The notes under the pieces were generated by a model. The model worked only from the letters and a program-made list of their open reading frames with translations, did no database searches and was not told where the DNA came from. A stretch of DNA of 64,000 bases from JABJGO01 sp963921245 (GTDB lineage Bacteria > Pseudomonadota > Alphaproteobacteria > Rhodospirillales > Casp-alpha2). Positions within the stretch are counted from its first letter, which is position 1. Each line of letters begins with the position of its first letter. Positions 25,598-34,744 of the stretch are shown here, piece after piece. The translations under genes and the position numbers were made by a program. The stretch is from NCBI GenBank assembly GCA_963921245.4, contig CAWUEY030000001.1, positions 1,488,001 through 1,552,000 of the forward strand. Direction: 5' to 3'.

Positions 25598-27826
25598 ATG
25601 AACACACCCGCCCCCGTTGAAGACATTCGAGAAGCACGGCTCGTCGATGCCCTGGGTGAGCGATATCTCGCCTATGCGCTTTCCACGATCATGTCGCGGT
25701 CGTTGCCCGATGTACGCGACGGTTTGAAACCTGTTCATCGCCGATTGCTCTATGCCATGCGGCACCTGAAACTGGACCCCAAATCCGGTTTCAAGAAATG
25801 CGCCCGCGTGGTCGGGAACGTCATTGGTAAGTATCACCCGCACGGTGATGCCGCCGTTTATGAAGCCCTCGTGCGTCTGGCCCAGGCGTTTGCTGTCCGT
25901 TATCCGCTGGTGGACGGACAGGGGAACTTTGGCAATATCGACGGTGATAACGCCGCTGCCATGCGCTACACGGAAGCCAGAATGACTGATGTCGCCTGGC
26001 AGTTGCTGGAAGGGATTGATGAAAACGCGGTCGATTTCCGTGAAACATACGACGGCGAGGACGCGGAACCTGTGGTTCTGCCCGCAAGTTTCCCCAATTT
26101 GCTGGCCAATGGGGCAACAGGTATCGCGGTTGGAATGGCAACCAGCGTGCCTCCCCACAACATTGTGGAACTCTGTGGCGGTCTATTGCATCTGATCAAA
26201 TTTCCCAACGCCACCTTTGACAAACTGGTTGATCTGATTCCCGGACCAGATTTTCCAACCGGCGGGGTTCTGGTGGAACCCAGGGAATCGGTTGTTGAAT
26301 CCTACCGAACCGGAAGGGGCAGTTTCCGGCTGCGCGCACGCTGGGAAACCGAAGACCTGGGGAGGGGACAGTACCGGATTGTGGTTACAGAGATCCCCTA
26401 TCAAATTCAGAAAGCCCGGTTGATCGAAAAAATCGCGGAACTGATGGAAGCGCGTAAACTGCCGTTTCTCGCCGATGTCCGCGACGAGTCCACGGATGAT
26501 GTGCGTATCGTGTTTGAGCCCAAAAGCCGCACGGTCGAGGCCGATACGTTGATGGAACAACTGTTTCTGCAAACCGATCTGGAAACCCGGATCAGCCTCA
26601 ATTTGAATGTTCTCGATGCCGACAATGTACCGCGCGTCATGAGCCTCCGCGATGCCTTGCAGGCGTTCCTTATTCATCGCCACGAGGTGCTCGTTCGACG
26701 CTCAACCTATCGCCTCAATAAAATTCAACAGCGACTTGAAATATTGGATGGTTTTTTAATCGCGTACCTCAACTTGGATGAGATCATCCGGATCATCCGG
26801 GAGGCAGACGAACCAAAAGCTGAAATAATCAAAGCGTTCAAACTGACAGATACCCAGGCAGAGGCCATCCTGAATATGCGGCTTCGCCAGTTACGCAAAC
26901 TGGAAGAAGAGACCATACGCGGAGAACACGCTGATCTGGGCGCCGATCTGAAACAACTCAAAGCCCTTTTGAAAGACGAGAAGAAACGCTGGAAGGTCAT
27001 CAGTGATCAGATATCGGAACGCTGTAAATCCTACTCCAGGCAAGCTGAACTCGGTGCCCGTCGAACCGAAATCGGCGATGCGCCGAAAGCGGTCGTCGTT
27101 CCGCTGGAAGCGTTCATTGAAAGAGAGCCCGTTACCGTCGTGTGTTCCGAAAAAGGCTGGATCCGGGCCATCAAGGGCCATGGCCTTGATGCGAAGCAAA
27201 TGAAATTCAAGGACGGTGACAAAGGAAAATTCTCAATTGAGGCTCAAACCACTGATAAAATCCTGTTTTTTGCCACAAATGGGCGCTTTTACACGGTTGG
27301 TTGCGACAAGCTTCCCGGCGGACGCGGCCACGGTGAACCGGTACGGTTGCTGATGGAGCTTGGCAATGCCCATGATATCGTCAATATCGTGGTTCATACG
27401 CCCGATCGTCGGCTGATCATCGCTTCCGATGCCGGGCGCGGGTTTATTGTCAACGAGAACGATGTTGTTGCGCAAACCAAAAACGGTAAACAGGTATTGA
27501 ACCTGTCCGGCAGCGAAGAAGCTCGTCGCTGCACCCCTGTTGGGGACAGCGATGATAGCGTCGCTGTGCTTGGCGACAACCGCAAACTGCTGATTTTTCC
27601 TATGGATGACGTTCCCGTCATGTCGAAAGGGCGCGGTGTTATCCTGCAGCGCTACAACAAAGGGGGACTTCGGGATATCAAGACCATCCGAATGGAAGAA
27701 GGCCTTACCTGGCAAACTGGATCAGGCGTTCGGGGCGAAGCCAACATCAAGGCCTGGCTGGGTAAACGTGCTCAAGCTGGCTTAACGGTCCCGAAAGGCT
27801 TTCCCAAGATCAATCGTTTCACCTGA
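25598..27826 (+). CDS. parC: DNA topoisomerase IV subunit A
   Basis: 742-residue type IIA topoisomerase subunit that decatenates chromosomes with ParE. The active-site tyrosine is Y124 (AAMRYTEAR). The C-terminal part is a short, degenerate beta-pinwheel, as expected for ParC rather than GyrA, and the GyrA-box is lacking. In the quinolone-determining region KYHPHGDAAVYEA, the position equivalent to E. coli ParC Ser80 is alanine (A85), while Glu84 is kept (E89). It is monocistronic with its own promoter and convergent with bpt. Confidence 0.94.
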   Translation: MNTPAPVEDIREARLVDALGERYLAYALSTIMSRSLPDVRDGLKPVHRRLLYAMRHLKLDPKSGFKKCARVVGNVIGKYHPHGDAAVYEALVRLAQAFAVRYPLVDGQGNFGNIDGDNAAAMRYTEARMTDVAWQLLEGIDENAVDFRETYDGEDAEPVVLPASFPNLLANGATGIAVGMATSVPPHNIVELCGGLLHLIKFPNATFDKLVDLIPGPDFPTGGVLVEPRESVVESYRTGRGSFRLRARWETEDLGRGQYRIVVTEIPYQIQKARLIEKIAELMEARKLPFLADVRDESTDDVRIVFEPKSRTVEADTLMEQLFLQTDLETRISLNLNVLDADNVPRVMSLRDALQAFLIHRHEVLVRRSTYRLNKIQQRLEILDGFLIAYLNLDEIIRIIREADEPKAEIIKAFKLTDTQAEAILNMRLRQLRKLEEETIRGEHADLGADLKQLKALLKDEKKRWKVISDQISERCKSYSRQAELGARRTEIGDAPKAVVVPLEAFIEREPVTVVCSEKGWIRAIKGHGLDAKQMKFKDGDKGKFSIEAQTTDKILFFATNGRFYTVGCDKLPGGRGHGEPVRLLMELGNAHDIVNIVVHTPDRRLIIASDAGRGFIVNENDVVAQTKNGKQVLNLSGSEEARRCTPVGDSDDSVAVLGDNRKLLIFPMDDVPVMSKGRGVILQRYNKGGLRDIKTIRMEEGLTWQTGSGVRGEANIKAWLGKRAQAGLTVPKGFPKINRFT

Positions 27827-27931
27827 CCCCAGCCCCTTCCCAACCCAAGCTAATCGGAATGGTCTTCACGCCATCACTGGACGGTTTACAATGACAGAAC
27901 ATCGCCGCAGCCCTCGCGGCGGCGACATGAT

Positions 27932-28666
27932 TTACGGTGAGCGCGGGCTTTCGAGCCGTACCCAGGCACTACTGCGGAAAACCTCGCCGGGCTGAAAATT
28001 TGATTTATAGGCCATTTTTCCGGCGTTCTTGATCCAGAACCCGAGGTAGACGTAGGGCAGTTTCATTTTCTGTGCCCGCCTGATTAGCCACAACACCATA
28101 AACGTACCGAGGCTGCTCTTTTCCATGTCCGGGTCAAAAAAGCTGTAAACGGCGGACAGACCATCGCAAACGTTGTCCATCAGGCAGACAGCCCTCAGTA
28201 CGCCATCTGTCGTCCGGAACTCGATGATCATGGTATCAAGCGGTGTTTCTTCGATCAGTGCCTGATAATCCTCAAAATCCATTCTCGACATTTCACCATC
28301 CCGATGACGATCATGCTGGTAGCGAAAAAATAGATCGTATTGTTCCGGTGTTGCCGTGGGATGACAAATTTGCGCGATCAGATGGGCATTGGCGGTTTCG
28401 ATGCGACGGTGCGTACGACCGGGTTGAAACTCATCAGCAACAATGCGAATGGGCAGGCACGCCTGACAATCGGGACAGTTCGGGGCATAGGCGATGCTGT
28501 GGCTGCGGCGAAACCCGTTCAGGGACAGGGTGTCGTGGAATTGTTTTACATCCGGACCACTCAACTCGGTAACCAGCCGTCTTTCCAGCCGCCCGGGAAG
28601 GTACGGACAGGGCATAGGCGGCGTCATGAAAAACTGGTGAAGGTCTCTGGCCCGTTGATGACGCAT
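27932..28666 (-). CDS. bpt: Aspartate/glutamate leucyltransferase
   Basis: 244-residue aminoacyl-tRNA-protein transferase of the N-degron pathway, which adds leucine to N-terminal Asp/Glu. The N-terminal CPYLPGRLERRLVTEL, then HSIAYAPNCPDCQACLPIRI and VYLGFWIKN near the C-terminus are diagnostic of the Bpt/Ate1 family. It may be mis-called arginyltransferase in annotations; bacterial members use Leu-tRNA. The ATG at 28666 fits the family start. The clpS/clpA partners are not in the window. Confidence 0.92.
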   Translation of the reverse strand: MRHQRARDLHQFFMTPPMPCPYLPGRLERRLVTELSGPDVKQFHDTLSLNGFRRSHSIAYAPNCPDCQACLPIRIVADEFQPGRTHRRIETANAHLIAQICHPTATPEQYDLFFRYQHDRHRDGEMSRMDFEDYQALIEETPLDTMIIEFRTTDGVLRAVCLMDNVCDGLSAVYSFFDPDMEKSSLGTFMVLWLIRRAQKMKLPYVYLGFWIKNAGKMAYKSNFQPGEVFRSSAWVRLESPRSP

Positions 28667-28700
28667 GTTCGAAACCTAACAGAATGACGTAATTTTGTCC

Positions 28701-29693
28701 CTATTGAACATTGATTTCCAGACTGGTGTTACCCGATTTTGAAGAATCGAGCTGCTGAAGCAGTTGTTTTTGCTTGATGACGTTGAGACCAGGCAACACT
28801 TCTTCTTCGGGTGCAGGTGGCTCGCCCGTGCCTTTAAGCAACACGATGCTCAGACGGCGATTACTGGGGTGAGTCGGGGTATCGGGCAATAACGGCTCGG
28901 TTGCTGCCTTGCCCACCACACGATCAACCCGTTCGTAGGGGAGGCCATTTTTCAACAATTCCCGCCGCGCGGCGTTCGCCCGATCAGCAGACAGTTCCCA
29001 GTTGCTGTATCCGGTTGACGTCGTAAACGGTACGGAGTCCGTATGGCCAGAAATAGAGAGGTGGTGCGGTAACTGATTTAATTCGCGCGAAACCAACGCC
29101 ATCAATTCGACCGCATGGGGTTCCATGACGTATCCACCACTTTTGAACAGCGCGAGCCCATCCTTATCCACCAGTTGGATAAGCATGCCTTCGGGCGTAT
29201 TTTCAATCTGTAGAATTTGTTTCAGGTCTTTCAGTTCTTCATCAGAATCAATAGCTTCCCGGAGAGCCTGCTCCGCGCCGTCGAATTGCTGCTGTTCAAT
29301 CTGTTCCCGTGCCTTTTTCGCCGCAGCTTCGGTAATACTGCTGTCATTGCTGGATTGACCGCCCGATCCCGCACTGGTTGGCGGTAACTCCATGGTTACG
29401 GAGTCACCGGATGTTGCTGTCCCTGCGCCTTCGATCTCGGATATCACCGTTCCGCCCAACACACCCCCTGAACCACTGGTGCTTTCAGAAACAGAAATCG
29501 GGGCAAAATAGTTGGATATCCCTTCGAGGCTTTCCTGAGAAACCGCGCTCAATAGCCACAGCAGCAAAAAGAACGCCATCATCGCGGTCACAAAGTCGGC
29601 ATAGGCAATTTTCCAGGCACCACCGTGGTGACCGCCATGACCGGCCTTCTTGACCTTCTTGATGATTATCGATTGTGGGGCTTCATTTGCCAT
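28701..29693 (-). CDS. motB: Flagellar motor stator protein MotB
   Basis: 330 residues: a short basic N-terminus, one transmembrane helix (about 30-50) with the proton-carrying aspartate D33 in YADFVTAMM, a plug/linker rich in Ser/Gly, and a periplasmic OmpA-like peptidoglycan-binding domain (LSISGHTDSVPF to ERVDRVVGKAATEP). It anchors the stator to the wall. It lies 46 bp downstream of motA on the same strand. No other flagellar genes are adjacent. Confidence 0.95.
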   Translation of the reverse strand: MANEAPQSIIIKKVKKAGHGGHHGGAWKIAYADFVTAMMAFFLLLWLLSAVSQESLEGISNYFAPISVSESTSGSGGVLGGTVISEIEGAGTATSGDSVTMELPPTSAGSGGQSSNDSSITEAAAKKAREQIEQQQFDGAEQALREAIDSDEELKDLKQILQIENTPEGMLIQLVDKDGLALFKSGGYVMEPHAVELMALVSRELNQLPHHLSISGHTDSVPFTTSTGYSNWELSADRANAARRELLKNGLPYERVDRVVGKAATEPLLPDTPTHPSNRRLSIVLLKGTGEPPAPEEEVLPGLNVIKQKQLLQQLDSSKSGNTSLEINVQ

Positions 29694-29739
29694 GCTGCCG
29701 TGCTTTTGTTCCGTTTAAACCGTAACTGACCGGTGGATT

Positions 29740-30588
29740 TTACATCTCATTTATCATATCTTCCACCTCGGCGAAGCTGGGACGGACCGTCGTGCTCAGA
29801 GATTTACGGGCGAATTCCACCGATATCTGTGGTGCATATCCCTGCATGTGTCCCAGCAATCCGGCCTTGATGCAATTCAGATAGTTGGCGTCCTGAAGAT
29901 TGGAATTTTCAACCGCTTTTGCCATAGGACCCACAAAACCGTAGGCCATCAAAATACCACTGAACGTACCGACAAGCGCAGCAGCGATCAGACCACCAAG
30001 AATTTCCGGCGGTTCGGTGATGGAATTCATAGTGACGATCACACCCAATACGGCGGCCACAATACCCAGAGCCGGAAGCGCCTGGCTGGTTTCGCTGATT
30101 GCATCGGTAATCGCATGGGCTTCGGCGTGATGGATTTCCAACTCGGTTTCCATGATCGTTTCGATCTCATGCGGATTGTTCGCGCCAAGCGTTAGTAACC
30201 GCAGATAATCGCACAGAAACTCTACACCGTGATGATCGCTTTGGAACAGGGGAAACTCTGCGAACAGGGTGCTCTCGTCCGGTCTCTCAATATGATTTTC
30301 AAGAGCCAGATCACCTTTTGATTTGGCCAGTTTGAACACGGAATACAAAACACAGAGGAGTTCCTGGTAATGATCCTGTTTGTATTTCGGCCCTTTCAGC
30401 ATGGTGCCGACGGACTTCAAGGCTCCAACAATCACCCGTTTTGGATAGCCAATAACAAATGCACCAAAAGCACCGCCGAAAATAATCCCGAATTCAATCG
30501 GTTGCCACAAAACGAGATAGCTGCCGTGTAGGCCATAGAACCCCAGGACAAAGACCACAACGATTATTGAACCGACAATTACCAGCAT
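29740..30588 (-). CDS. motA: Flagellar motor stator protein MotA
   Basis: 282 residues with four membrane segments: two near the N-terminus (1-50) and two after residue 170. FGGAFGAFVIGYPKRV and the LPALGIVAAVLGVIVTM/FSGILMAYGFVGPMA segments are typical of the proton channel. The cytoplasmic loop between TM2 and TM3 contains the charged patch that meets FliG. motB follows in the same direction. The upstream 370 bp hold no recognisable gene. Confidence 0.95.
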   Translation of the reverse strand: MLVIVGSIIVVVFVLGFYGLHGSYLVLWQPIEFGIIFGGAFGAFVIGYPKRVIVGALKSVGTMLKGPKYKQDHYQELLCVLYSVFKLAKSKGDLALENHIERPDESTLFAEFPLFQSDHHGVEFLCDYLRLLTLGANNPHEIETIMETELEIHHAEAHAITDAISETSQALPALGIVAAVLGVIVTMNSITEPPEILGGLIAAALVGTFSGILMAYGFVGPMAKAVENSNLQDANYLNCIKAGLLGHMQGYAPQISVEFARKSLSTTVRPSFAEVEDMINEM

Positions 30589-30960
30589 TCGATATTTCCC
30601 AAACCCGCAGGTCGTTATGGGACCTTCCGCGCGACGGGGCCTATTCTAACGCAACCAATAATCATGGCAACGCCCTATGCTAATATGGCTTGATTGCCCG
30701 TTAGGGTTTTCTGTATTTCATGCTAGCCTTGCGCACAACTGACACAAGCGAATTATTCTCCTACGGAATCGGTATTTGTTTTCAAGATTTTATAGAAATC
30801 CCGTTTTTTCCTGATGATCTGTCAGGGGGCAGGGTGGAGCATGGCCGTACTGTTCCACCAAGCGGGAATTTTGACCGCATTGCCCGGACATCGGCCCGAC
30901 GACGTCATAGAGGTCCGGAACACGCGGGGCACTCGGTTTCTTGTTTGAGGGCTTTAAAGT
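30589..30960. other. Gene-free interval upstream of motA
   Basis: This 372-bp stretch separates motA from the end of the penicillin acylase gene. It is moderately A/T-rich near 30660-30800 and must hold the motAB promoter. A 97-codon open frame on the + strand has no family similarity and overlaps the acylase gene end, so it is not called. No RNA gene, strong terminator or repeat was recognised. Confidence 0.5.
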
Positions 30961-33477
30961 CTAGCGGCTGCCCGGCGACAAGTGCCTGCCGAAACTGCCC
31001 AGTTTCCTCATGATATGATCAAGGACAGGGATCAGTCGGTCTAACACTGACTTGTCATCTTTGGCTGATGGGCCCGGCTCCAGCGTTAGTCGCGAAATGT
31101 TGTTTTCACGCTCAAGGTCCTGGGTGTTTTTAAGGCGAACGTAGTGCCCGGCTGACCATATCGGCATCATGTCATCGTAGTTCTCGTGAAATGGATTGCC
31201 GGACTGGCCTGTCGCAATCATGAACCGGGAACGGGACAGGTCGGAAAAATCATAAATCGCGCGAAAACCGGGGCCGTGGATATCGGCGAAAGGGGCCTCT
31301 TCATTGGCCGTCCTTGTTGCCGCTCGATTGATGGTGTAGTTTCCGCCAGCGCTCTCAATCGCGCGCTCACCCCAGATTTGCCCGACCAGAGGAAACCCGG
31401 AAAGCACAGGGTGGCGAAAGGTTGCCTGATGAACGTCGCCCCATCGGCGCACAGGTTTACCATCCTTGCCCATGGTTTTCAATTTGGTGAGCGCGCTGAT
31501 AAGCGAGGATTCAAGCAGGAGCTCACAACTCTCGGTTTTCACCGTCTTGCTGTCATCGCACCATTCCGGCTCGAACATCAGGACCCGGCGCACAAACCGG
31601 GGACGCAAGCCAAAGGCCCGGGGAAACAGGTTGCCCAGATCATCGGCATAGAGAAACCGGTTGACTTCCCGCAGCCAGGCATAAAATACCAACGGTTCAA
31701 CGGCATCTTTGCTCATGGTTCCGTCCCACTGGGCGAGGCGGGAGAGGGCTTCCGCGGCCTCCGGGTCTCGCGGCACAAATGCCGTCATCAGCGGCATCAA
31801 CTCACGGGCCATTTCGGAAACCGTATCCAGTTGAATATCCGACAGGCTCTCCAGACTGGCAGGGTTGAGTGCGTCGAGGCGCTGAAAAATCCTGGTTGCC
31901 CGATATCCCGGTGCCCAGTCGTCCGAAAGAAAATAAGGGTAATCGTCCGCGACAATCGCGTTATTGGCACTCACCAGCTTGCCTTCGGACGGATTGATGC
32001 TGCGCGGCAGCAACTGAAACGGCACACGCCCGGTCCAGGCAAACGCGTCCAACCATCCCGGAACGGGAAAGCGCCCCCGCCCCGACGCACGGACCGGTAC
32101 CGATCCCGGTGCCGCAAAGGCAATGGTGCCACCCGTATCACCGTAAACGATATTCACCTGCGGGGTGTGAAACAGGGTGAGGGCGCTCTCAAAACTACGC
32201 CAGTTCCTTGCCGTAACCATACCGGCCAGAGCATCGGGCGTTGAGTCCCGCTCATCGAAAAACGTCGCTGCTAATGAAAGAACGGTATCGGCACCAACAA
32301 CGCCTTCAATGCCCCCTACAAGATCGGAAATGACCGGGCCGCGCCGGGTCGAGCGGACCGTCATCACTTCATCTGCCTGACCACGAATAACAATGGTTTC
32401 CTGCCGGGTGTTAAACGGCAGATACCTGCCGGTTGTATCAAGATAGGATTGGCCATCATCCGACAGGCGTTCGATAAACACATCCTGTAGGTCGGATTGC
32501 GTGGCTGTCATACCCCAGGCAACAGTTTCATTATGACCCAGGATGAGAAACGGCACCCCGGCAACTGTTGCACCGGTTCTGGCAGAAGACGGCGTTTCAA
32601 TTCGCGCCAGATACCAGGTGGACGGCAGGGCAAAGCCAAGATGTGGGTCATTCGCCAGTAAGGGACGGCCGCTTTCCGTGAATTCACCGGAAACCGCCCA
32701 GGCATTGGAAGCGCCTTGCGGGCTTGAAGGGAGAGGTGGCAGGAGCGACAGCAATTCGTCCGGTATCTCTGGCAAGGCCGCGACCTGGTTTTGGCCCGTA
32801 TCAATTCGCACAGTGTCGATAGGGGTCCTGTCCGGATACCAGAACGACAGGACACGATGGTCGGGAAGCTGCCCGAGCATGCGAGTCCTTAACAACTCAT
32901 CACGCCAATTGCCACTGAGTTGCAACGCCATCAACTTCCCCCAAAGCAGAGAGTCCTGGGGCCGCCAAGGTTCCGGGGCATAGTCAAGGATGGCAAACTC
33001 CACGGGCAACGCCTGACGACGCATGCGCAACCAGGCATTTACCCCAAGCGCATAGGACTCGAGAATACGCCGCGTTGAAGCATTCAGGGTCTGAAACTGG
33101 GTTTCAACCAGATGGTTGAAACCGAACAATCGCATCATTCGATCAGAAGGAAGGCCTCGTGGTCCCAGGATTTCGGAAAGCCGCCCGGCTGCCAGACGGC
33201 GCATGGAGTCCATCTGCCACAATCGATCCTGGGCATGAACAAAACCCAGAGCCGCATAGGCATCCTCTTCATTGTCCGCCTGAATGTACGGAATACCGCG
33301 TCTATTCCGTAAGATGGAAACCTGTTCCCGAAACCCGCTGAGCGCAAGATTCCCCGCGTGTTTGGGCACACTCGCCCGGCTCCACAGATAGACACTCAGA
33401 AACAGTACCGCCAAACACCCCAAGAGGATGAGCGGTATCAAAAACCTGAACGAGAAAAAACGGAACATGGATATCAT
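30961..33477 (-). CDS. Penicillin acylase family protein (N-terminal nucleophile hydrolase)
   Basis: 838-residue exported precursor. An N-terminal hydrophobic segment (about 8-32) acts as signal anchor or signal peptide. The alpha-chain begins with LSGFREQVSILRNRRGIPYIQA and contains GFVHAQDRLWQMD. The autocatalytic cleavage would occur before Ser257 (QGASNAWAVSG), which becomes the beta-chain nucleophile; NDPHLGFALPSTWY follows. The family includes penicillin G acylases, acyl-homoserine-lactone acylases and amide hydrolases, so the substrate is open. The start was set at ATG 33477 because it opens the hydrophobic segment; a TTG 19 codons upstream is less likely. The upstream neighbours on this strand are a small open frame and hemB. 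Confidence 0.9.
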   Translation of the reverse strand: MISMFRFFSFRFLIPLILLGCLAVLFLSVYLWSRASVPKHAGNLALSGFREQVSILRNRRGIPYIQADNEEDAYAALGFVHAQDRLWQMDSMRRLAAGRLSEILGPRGLPSDRMMRLFGFNHLVETQFQTLNASTRRILESYALGVNAWLRMRRQALPVEFAILDYAPEPWRPQDSLLWGKLMALQLSGNWRDELLRTRMLGQLPDHRVLSFWYPDRTPIDTVRIDTGQNQVAALPEIPDELLSLLPPLPSSPQGASNAWAVSGEFTESGRPLLANDPHLGFALPSTWYLARIETPSSARTGATVAGVPFLILGHNETVAWGMTATQSDLQDVFIERLSDDGQSYLDTTGRYLPFNTRQETIVIRGQADEVMTVRSTRRGPVISDLVGGIEGVVGADTVLSLAATFFDERDSTPDALAGMVTARNWRSFESALTLFHTPQVNIVYGDTGGTIAFAAPGSVPVRASGRGRFPVPGWLDAFAWTGRVPFQLLPRSINPSEGKLVSANNAIVADDYPYFLSDDWAPGYRATRIFQRLDALNPASLESLSDIQLDTVSEMARELMPLMTAFVPRDPEAAEALSRLAQWDGTMSKDAVEPLVFYAWLREVNRFLYADDLGNLFPRAFGLRPRFVRRVLMFEPEWCDDSKTVKTESCELLLESSLISALTKLKTMGKDGKPVRRWGDVHQATFRHPVLSGFPLVGQIWGERAIESAGGNYTINRAATRTANEEAPFADIHGPGFRAIYDFSDLSRSRFMIATGQSGNPFHENYDDMMPIWSAGHYVRLKNTQDLERENNISRLTLEPGPSAKDDKSVLDRLIPVLDHIMRKLGSFGRHLSPGSR

Positions 33478-33488
33478 GATAAATCGTT

Positions 33489-33734
33489 TCAATCCTGCCG
33501 CCCAACCGGCGATACAAGACCCTTTAAAAGACAAGCATATTTCCGAGGAATTGACATATCACTTTCCGACACCCTGACCGGGGGCGGCATCAGCATGTCC
33601 CACAACAATTTTGAAAAAATACCTGGTGCCCCGATTCCAAATAGCGTGAGTGCGCAGATGGTGTTTTTCGTCAGGATGATTGCCTGCTGGTCGTGGTCAA
33701 TACCGGGCGTTTTCTCGATATCCGGTTTCGGCAT
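33489..33734 (-). CDS. Small hypothetical protein between hemB and the penicillin acylase gene
   Basis: 81 codons on the same strand as its neighbours, 15 bp after hemB and 11 bp before the acylase start, which would suit an operon. One mildly hydrophobic stretch (ICALTLFGIGAPGIF) follows an acidic/polar N-terminus. I recognise no family, and no good ribosome-binding site precedes the ATG. An equally long open frame overlaps it on the opposite strand, so it may be non-coding. Confidence 0.35.
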   Translation of the reverse strand: MPKPDIEKTPGIDHDQQAIILTKNTICALTLFGIGAPGIFSKLLWDMLMPPPVRVSESDMSIPRKYACLLKGLVSPVGRQD

Positions 33735-33749
33735 GGATTTGGGAGTCGT

Positions 33750-34742
33750 TTAGCTGATCCCATTCAGAATGCGCGCGGCATCCAAGGCGCAATAGGTTAG
33801 AATTCCATCGGCTCCGGCGCGTTTAAAACCGCTCAGGGTTTCTATCATGATGGTATCATAATCGAGCCAGCCATTTTCGCACGCGGCCCGCATCATCGCG
33901 TATTCACCGCTGACATGATAGGCGAATGTGGGAACACCAAACATCGATTTGACCCGGTGAACGACGTCCAGATATGGTAAACCCGGTTTGACCATGACCA
34001 TATCCGCCCCTTCCCTTAGGTCCAATTCAACCTCACGCAGGGCCTCGTCGCTGTTGGCAGGGTTCATCTGGTAGGTTTTCTTATCACCCTTCAACGAACC
34101 ACCAGACCCCACAGCATCCCTGAAGGGGCTGTAAAACCCTGAGGCATACTTGGCCGCATAAGCCATAATCAGGCTGTCCTGATACCCAGCGTCATCAAGG
34201 GCCGTACGAATGGCCCCGACGCGGCCATCCATCATATCCGAAGGTGCCTGGATGTCGCATCCGGCCTCGGCCTGAACCAGAGCCTGCCGGCACAAAATTT
34301 CTACCGACTCATCATTCAGGATACGGCCATCGACAACCAGACCGTCATGCCCATCGACGTTGTACGGATCAAGAGCAACATCGCAGATAATGCCCACGTC
34401 CCGCGTTACCTGTTTCGCGGTGCGAACCGCACGGCAGACAAGATTTTCAGGGTTGCAGCCCTCACGACCATCCGGGGTTTTCAGAGCAGGGTCCGTGTAG
34501 GGAAACAGGGCGATGGACGGAATGCCCTGGTCACGCGCCGCCAGCATCACATCTGCAATCCTGTCCAAACTATAGCGGTAGACACCGGGCATCGAGGCAA
34601 CAGCCTGTTCTACGCCAGTTCCATCAACAACGAACACCGGCCAGATCAGGTCGTCAACACCCAGCCGGGTTTCTGCCACCATGCGGCGGACCCAGTCGGT
34701 CTGACGGGTGCGTCGCAGTCTTGTGGTCGGAAACCCGCCCAT
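33750..34742 (-). CDS. hemB: Delta-aminolevulinic acid dehydratase (porphobilinogen synthase), Mg-type
   Basis: 330-residue heme-pathway enzyme that joins two aminolevulinates. The Schiff-base lysines are in YAAKYASGFYSPFR and VKPGLPYLD. The metal segment reads DVALDPYNVDGHDG: aspartates and alanine take the place of the zinc cysteines, as in the Mg-dependent enzymes of alphaproteobacteria and Pseudomonas. The start lies 2 bp after the end of the O-acetylhomoserine sulfhydrylase gene. Confidence 0.96.
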   Translation of the reverse strand: MGGFPTTRLRRTRQTDWVRRMVAETRLGVDDLIWPVFVVDGTGVEQAVASMPGVYRYSLDRIADVMLAARDQGIPSIALFPYTDPALKTPDGREGCNPENLVCRAVRTAKQVTRDVGIICDVALDPYNVDGHDGLVVDGRILNDESVEILCRQALVQAEAGCDIQAPSDMMDGRVGAIRTALDDAGYQDSLIMAYAAKYASGFYSPFRDAVGSGGSLKGDKKTYQMNPANSDEALREVELDLREGADMVMVKPGLPYLDVVHRVKSMFGVPTFAYHVSGEYAMMRAACENGWLDYDTIMIETLSGFKRAGADGILTYCALDAARILNGIS

Positions 34743-34744
34743 GC

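Noticed and set aside
27903..27921. Hairpin CGCCGC/GCGGCG between convergent parC and bpt
   Set aside because: Stem of 6 bp with a 7-base loop and no T tract on either strand; not convincing as a terminator.
30720..31013. 97-codon + strand frame upstream of motA
   Set aside because: No similarity, and it overlaps the end of the acylase gene; composition looks non-coding.
33358..33753. 131-codon + strand frame over the acylase start and hemB end
   Set aside because: Overlaps two - strand genes and shows no family pattern.
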